In this document: piece after piece, positions 5,497 through 7,652 of the stretch
How the letters are laid out: each line of letters begins with the position of its first letter
How positions within the stretch are numbered: position 1 is the stretch's first letter
Origin: Pseudomonadota bacterium
GTDB lineage: Bacteria > Pseudomonadota > Alphaproteobacteria > Rhizobiales > Xanthobacteraceae
Direction of reading: 5' to 3'
Length of the DNA: 7,652 nucleotides
NCBI GenBank assembly: GCA_021779635.1
Contig: JAJYAH010000314.1
Span: 1 to 7,652, forward strand
Program-made: the position numbers and the translations under genes
Notes under the pieces: generated by a model
What the model saw: only the letters and a program-made list of their open reading frames with translations
The model's database searches: none
Told to the model about the DNA's origin: nothing

Positions 5497-6693
5497 TCAG
5501 CCGTGATACGCAAACAGTTCGATTGGGTCGTTGAAGCCGCGGACCGGATATTCGCCGACGCGTTCGAGAGCGAAATCGCTTTCGACGAGGTCGGCGAACG
5601 TGCGCGACAGCAGCACCGTTCTGCCCAATTGTTTGGTGAGAGTTTCGAGACGCGACGCCATGTTGACCGCAGGACCGATGACCGTGAAGTCGAGCCGGGT
5701 GCGCGATCCGATATTGCCGTACATGACGTCCCCGACGTGGACACCGATGCCGTAATTCAGCGGTGCACGACCGGTTTCGCTGTTCCTTTCGTTCAGGACG
5801 ACCATGGCCTGGCGGGCCTCGGCCACGGCATGCAGCAGGTTTGCGCAGGCCGACGGCTCGCTGAGCGGAAAAATCGCGAGCAGACCGTCGCCGATGAATT
5901 TCAGTATTTCCCCGCCATGTCGCGCAATCGGCTCCGACATCGCGTCGAAATAGGCATTGAGAAGATCAATGACGTCATCGCGCGGCCAGTTGTCGGAGAT
6001 TCGGGTGAAATCACGCAGGTCGCAGATCATGATGGCGGCGCGCACCGTCGTCCCGCTCCCGCGCCTGGTCGCGCCGGCCAGTATGAGCTCGCCGGCATGC
6101 GATCCGACATAGGTTTCGAGCAGCGTTCGCGCCAGCCGGTTCTTGATACGGATTTCGCTGACCAGCGCCAGCGCCGGCAAGAGTTTCAGCAGGCCGTCGA
6201 CATGCGCATCGTCGAAACCTCCGGGCCGGTCGGTTGCAAAGGTCACGATGTGCTGCTTGCCGAGCGTATGGTACAACGGCCAGGCGACATAGTCGGTCAG
6301 GCCGCTCGCCCGCATCTCGTCATAGACGGCGTGCCTGCGGCCGAGCGACGGATCGCGTTCGAGATACTCGCGCACCTCGGTGGCGCCGTCATGGATTTCG
6401 TTGGCGGGACTACCGATGTATTCGGATCGCTCCCTGACGTCGTAGTCGACCCTCGCAATCTCGGCTTCACGCATCCCGTCAGCCCACAGGATCCGGGCGC
6501 CAAGCCATTGCGGATGGTTGATCAGAACATGAAGCGTCGCCCGCTTGACGGGAATGCCCGCCCGCTGGAGCCGGACACACAGTTCCGCGAAAATATTGTC
6601 GATGAAGCGCTCGTTGCGCGTGCCGTTGATCAGCCAGTGCTCAACGTCGCTGTCGGAATGCACGGTGACGGGATCGTTCGGCGGCGTGTCCAT
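5497..6693 (-). CDS. Class III adenylate cyclase, rhizobial type
   Basis: Makes cAMP from ATP. The preferred start, ATG 6693, gives 398 aa; an in-frame ATG at 6729 would add 12. The N-terminal ~200 residues (AGIPVKRATLHVLINHPQW, later a GAF-like stretch ending ALALVSEIRIKNRLARTLLETYVG) form the regulatory part common in rhizobial soluble cyclases. The C-terminal catalytic domain has all key residues (398-aa numbering): metal-binding Asp225 (MICDLRDFT) and Asp269 (IGDGLLAIF), adenine-specifying Lys265 and Asp335 (LDFTVIG), and transition-state Asn344 and Arg348 (NMASRLE). The Lys/Asp pair indicates adenylate, not guanylate, cyclase. No membrane segment is seen, so it is probably cytosolic. It probably forms a unit with fabA downstream, and its 5' flank is a BrnT remnant carrying a possible promoter. 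Confidence 0.92.
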   Translation of the reverse strand: MDTPPNDPVTVHSDSDVEHWLINGTRNERFIDNIFAELCVRLQRAGIPVKRATLHVLINHPQWLGARILWADGMREAEIARVDYDVRERSEYIGSPANEIHDGATEVREYLERDPSLGRRHAVYDEMRASGLTDYVAWPLYHTLGKQHIVTFATDRPGGFDDAHVDGLLKLLPALALVSEIRIKNRLARTLLETYVGSHAGELILAGATRRGSGTTVRAAIMICDLRDFTRISDNWPRDDVIDLLNAYFDAMSEPIARHGGEILKFIGDGLLAIFPLSEPSACANLLHAVAEARQAMVVLNERNSETGRAPLNYGIGVHVGDVMYGNIGSRTRLDFTVIGPAVNMASRLETLTKQLGRTVLLSRTFADLVESDFALERVGEYPVRGFNDPIELFAYHG

Positions 6694-6698
6694 GTCGT

Positions 6699-6704
6699 CT
6701 TCCT
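6699..6704 (-). promoter_or_regulatory. Ribosome site deciding the cyclase start
   Basis: On the minus strand AGGAAG lies 5 nt before ATG 6693. The longer in-frame start at 6729 has no comparable site and would overlap the putative promoter, so 6693 is preferred. Confidence 0.6.
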
Positions 6705-6722
6705 GGGCAGTGACCCGGATCG

Positions 6723-7076
6723 ATGGCATATGTCGTGTCCCCGCTCGACGGTGTCAACGGGGGAATGTCCGACCGGGAAGTGCCGGCGGTGCTGGTGTTT
6801 GACGATCCGCTCCACGTGTCGAGGCCTGACCCACACAGGGACGGTGATCGCTGGCACACCATCGGACCCGTGGGGCCGGTATTATTGCTGGTTGTTCACT
6901 CTTGGCCCGATGAGTCGGAAGAAGGCGAGCCCGTCGGCCGTATCATCAGCGCTCGGAAGGCCACCGCTCACGAAAGGAAAGCTTATGAGGAAGGGAGCTT
7001 CCAAGCGGTTGACGCCACCACGACCGTGTCGAGACTGTACGCAGAGGGGATATTGCAGGCCTATTGGGACGAATAG
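6723..7076 (+). pseudogene. BrnT-family toxin remnant, fused at 3' end
   Basis: BrnT is the RelE-like ribonuclease toxin of type II BrnT/BrnA systems. The frame contains its core: GVNGG then LVFDDPLHVSRPDPH, RWHTIG, VLLLVVHSW, and the C-terminal signature GRIISARKATAHERKAYEEG. The usual start (W-D-P-x-K...N...K-H-G-V) is absent in this frame; the ATG at 6723 reads MAYVVSPLDGV and has no good ribosome site. A DPDR match occurs at 6712-6723 in another frame, 35 nt before the expected KHG position, so an N-terminal frameshift is likely. After YEEGSF, where BrnT usually ends, the frame runs on into DNA that codes for integrase in another frame, to a stop at 7074-7076. No BrnA antitoxin follows. 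A working short toxin is unlikely though not excluded. Confidence 0.7.
6727..6757 (-). promoter_or_regulatory. Putative promoter of the cyclase-fabA unit
   Basis: On the minus strand a perfect -35 hexamer TTGACA occupies 6757-6752. Candidate -10 hexamers are GACATA (17-nt spacer) or CATATG (19-nt spacer), both poor matches to TATAAT. Transcription would start near 6720, giving a short leader before ATG 6693. The -35 box lies inside the 5' part of the BrnT remnant. It is only a candidate because of the weak -10. Confidence 0.3.
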
Positions 7077-7495
7077 CTGCGAGGTCAGGTCCAATAGCCG
7101 CCAACCGCCTGCGCGCGGCGCTAAGTGCGCTCTGGACGTGGGGTCTCCGCACGGGGTTGGTCAAAGCCGACATCAACCCGGTGTCATTTACCGTCCGGCA
7201 GCCCGAAAACTCTCGCGACCGTACGCTAAGTGGCAGCGAATTAAGAGCTGTCTGGCGTGTCACCGGTGATGGAAAGGATTATTCCCGCATCGTCCGCCTC
7301 TGTCTTCTCACTGGGTATCGCAGGGAAGAAATCGGTGGTCTGCGATGGGACGAAATCCAGACCAATCGAATTGCGTTTAGTCCCGGCCGTATGAAGGGAA
7401 ATCTTGCCCACGAAATATCGTTATTGCCGATGATTTCGTCGGCCCTCCCGGAACGTCCAGATCATGCCAGCGGCTCTGTCTTTGGTAGTCGCCCG
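7013..7495 (+). pseudogene. Tyrosine recombinase (P4-type integrase), truncated at both ends
   Basis: The frame is open from 7013, after an in-frame stop at 7010-7012. It reads HHDRVETVRRGDIAGLL, then GPIAANRLRAALSALWTW and GLRTGLV (end of the core-binding domain), then DRTLSGSELRAVW, RIVRLCLLTGYRREEIGGLR (start of the catalytic domain with its first catalytic Arg) and RMKGNLAHEISLLP. Intact integrases of this family are about 400 aa and end with an HxxR motif and the nucleophilic Tyr. Both are missing here, because homology stops at VFGSR, where an IS5-type element begins. The N-terminal arm-binding domain is also absent, replaced by BrnT DNA. No ATG start exists; TTG 7064 is the first candidate. 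The piece is surely inactive and marks a former genomic island or prophage. Confidence 0.8.
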
Positions 7496-7652
7496 TTAAG
7501 AAGCTGATCTGAGGGCTGATTGGACGCTGATTGCTGCGATGAGTGCGGTCAGGATAAGGCGCCAAAAATCTCTGAGCCAGGCGAGGATGCGGCGGAAGTT
7601 GTGGCCGACGGCTGAGAGGACAACGTTGGCGGCGTCGCCTGCGCGGCCTTTG
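7493..7652 (-). mobile_element. IS5-type insertion sequence, partial
   Basis: Integrase homology ends around 7490-7495 and transposase coding starts at once, so the IS end lies within a few bases of 7495-7500. TTAA (7496-7499) could be the 4-bp target duplication, since IS5-group elements favour short TA-centred targets. The terminal inverted repeat cannot be confirmed without the other end. Confidence 0.65.
7496..7652 (-). CDS. IS5-family transposase, C-terminal end (runs off window)
   Basis: The last 51 codons of a minus-strand gene entering from the right edge, with stop TAA at 7498-7496. The sequence includes GRAGDAANVVLSAVGHNFRR and ILAWLRDFWRLILTALIAA, the typical C-terminus of IS5-group DDE transposases common in Bradyrhizobium. 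The catalytic DDE residues lie outside the window, so intactness cannot be judged. The element interrupts the integrase gene. The stop codon sits at the very edge of the insertion, within TTAA (7496-7499). Confidence 0.8.
   Translation of the reverse strand, partial: KGRAGDAANVVLSAVGHNFRRILAWLRDFWRLILTALIAAISVQSALRSAS

Noticed and set aside
5503..7269. Plus-strand 588-aa open frame
   Set aside because: Antisense shadow of the cyclase running into the BrnT and integrase remnants; no domain recognised.

Overview
The window looks like chromosomal DNA of a Bradyrhizobium-type alphaproteobacterium (Nitrobacteraceae). Evidence: high GC with GC-rich third codon positions, the composite palindromic intergenic repeat of that group at positions 15-117, a DUF982 protein, a rhizobial-type class III cyclase, and a phage P4-like integrase and IS5-type transposase close to Bradyrhizobium versions. 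The assignment rests on recognition, not on a search.

Layout. Positions 1-1187 are mostly non-coding: a terminator hairpin, the palindromic repeat, an orphan rho-independent terminator (496-521) with no recognised gene feeding it, and a possible 33-aa ORF just before the next gene. At 1188-1565 (+) is a small secreted protein followed by a strong terminator. At 1858-2880 and 2984-4075 (+) lies a probable two-gene operon: an LLM-class (luciferase-like) flavin monooxygenase and a PRISE-like NAD(P)H reductase. At 4175-4432 (-) is a DUF982 protein, with a fragment resembling the 3' end of a tRNA just past its stop. A possible small membrane protein (4687-4908, +) meets fabA (4911-5444, -) tail to tail with 2 bp between stop codons. 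fabA follows a class III adenylate cyclase gene (5497-6693, -) after 52 nt, probably in one transcript.

Positions 6711-7652 are a graveyard of accessory DNA: a BrnT-like toxin remnant without antitoxin, fused to the middle of a tyrosine integrase gene, which is in turn cut by an IS5-type element entering from the right edge. The cyclase has its putative promoter inside the BrnT remnant, so the mobile DNA may now control the cyclase-fabA unit.

I see no CRISPR array, complete defence system or full RNA gene, and no convincing new system. The most interesting points are the cyclase-fabA pairing without fabB, the BrnT/integrase/IS5 junctions, the monooxygenase-reductase pair and the tRNA-like fragment.
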